This document shows, piece after piece, positions 63,113 through 64,000 of a DNA stretch of 64,000 nt (positions are counted from its first letter, which is position 1; each line of letters begins with the position of its first letter). Position numbers and translations under genes: made by a program. The DNA is from Protopterus annectens (Eukaryota; Chordata; Ceratodontiformes; Protopteridae): contig NC_056750.1 of the NCBI RefSeq assembly GCF_019279795.1, forward strand, positions 825,927,854 to 825,991,853. The letters are read 5' to 3'. A model generated the notes under the pieces. The model saw only the letters and a program-made list of their open reading frames with translations, had not been told where the DNA came from and did not search any database.

Positions 63113-64000
63113 ATACATTTATTTTTTATTTATTTATTTACATTTAATAACCGGGTAGTGTCCGACTGGGCCAGAAGCCCGTTTTCAGCGGAGACCCGGG
63201 GAGAAAAGCTCCAAGTAAGATTACATAATTATACATTTTTACATATGACAATTACAACAGGAGTTCAAATGCAAGTGCCTTGACATTGTATCCAAAAGCA
63301 TATAACAATGGTAGTACAATAAGCTTTTACTATTCATACAGAAAAACAAAATATATATTTGTTTTGTTTTTTTTTTCTTTCTTTTTTTTTCCAGGATAAA
63401 AATATCACAAACTGAAGCTAGGAAGGTTCAATTGCCAAGAAATATTGACAATAGGTGGTGGCGAGAAGGAAGTTAGACAGTAAGGGGTTAAATTAGTTAG
63501 GCTGGTGGAGAACATGAGCAAAGCCTATGTTTGGTGAAATATTCCTTTAGGGACTGTTTAAATGAATTTGTATCATGGATGGACAGAATATGCTAAGGTA
63601 GAGAATTCCAGTGTTTAGCAATGAAATGTGAGTATAAGGAGACGCTGTGAGAGTTTTGGGTTTTGTTAACCTTCAACAATACTTTATCAGCAGATCTAAG
63701 AAATTGTAGGTGAGTGTAGGGTTGGACAAGGTCAGATAGAGCTGGGCAGTTGTCATGTTTGTATAAGACTGTATGGGCAGTTAGTAGCTAAATCAGAGTA
63801 AGCAGGGGAGGGAGCTCTAACCAGTTCAGCTGGAGAAGGGCATTGCAATGATGAGATCTTTGAGACTGATTAGTGGTAAATTTGGCTAATTTGTTATAGC
63901 AAGATTCAAGGATATTCAATTCAGATTTGCAAATATTGGTAAATATTTGTAAACAGTAAAGCAGGGAAGATAAGAGATGGGTTCTGGCTGTTGTGAGTCT
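63113..64000 (-). mobile_element. L2-like LINE, 3' part, running out of the window
   Basis: Tail on the minus strand: GGAGCTTTTCTCCCCGGGTC, TCCGCTGAAAACGGGC, CAGTCGGACACTACCCGG and TAAA repeats (63113-63215). Then a 3' UTR and, from about 63430 to 64000, C-terminal coding remnants: LNILESCYNKLAKFTTN, LNWLELPPLL, LRSADKVLLK, KHWNSLPQHILSI and NSFKQSLKEYFT. It continues upstream beyond 64000. Confidence 0.88.

Overview
This is a stretch of a repeat-rich vertebrate nuclear genome; I find no host protein-coding gene, tRNA or rRNA gene. Almost everything recognisable is transposable-element or tandem-repeat DNA: L2-like and CR1-like LINEs, a V-SINE-type SINE sharing the L2-like 3' tail, Penelope-like elements (PLEs), a nearly intact DIRS element, a Gmr1-like Ty3/gypsy element with its LTRs, a second decayed gypsy element, a small TIR element and four minisatellites. 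This mix, with long AT-rich unique spacers, suggests a large-genomed lobe-finned fish or amphibian (lungfish, caecilian or salamander). That is inference from repeat content only.

Layout. 1-5064: 3' part of a Gmr1-like gypsy element (SCAN-like capsid end, zinc knuckle, integrase BEFORE reverse transcriptase, RNase H, 3' LTR). 6650-13200: decayed gypsy element (gag/protease remnant, then RT) split by a PLE composite at 7630-12261 that has a 9-bp target-site duplication (TSD), inverted terminal pLTRs and its own CR1 insertion. 13266-19211: minus-strand copy of the Gmr1-type LTR split by a full-length 4.56-kb L2-like LINE (13756-18319, TSD TACTA). 20707-29770: an 88-bp minisatellite interrupted by a pile of CR1 copies (with an esterase-type ORF1) and by a TIR element that itself contains an L2-like LINE. 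30437-31426: second PLE with a 14-bp TSD and the same inverted-end design. 31739-32085: AAC tract. 32140-36540: L2-like LINE split by a solo Gmr1-type LTR. 36651-39313: 72-bp minisatellite of about 37 units. 39960-46214: DIRS element with inverted terminal repeats and internal complementary region. 48231-48479: V-SINE. 50380-52830: old L2-like pieces plus several hairpin-forming sequences. 53100-57303: minus-strand CR1 copies. 57304-58583: 49-bp minisatellite of 26 units. 58880-61762: plus-strand CR1. 63113-64000: minus-strand L2-like LINE running out of the window.

The elements do not act together as a pathway, but their nesting gives a relative history. The Gmr1-type LTRs are both hosts (to the full-length L2) and invaders (in another L2), so both families overlapped in activity. 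LINE reverse transcriptases supply the machinery for the SINE that shares their tail. PLEs, DIRS, LINEs and gypsy represent four mechanistically different retroelement classes. All coding regions seen carry stops or frameshifts; the best preserved are the DIRS element (one stop and one frameshift in pol) and the full-length L2-like LINE (two frameshifts).
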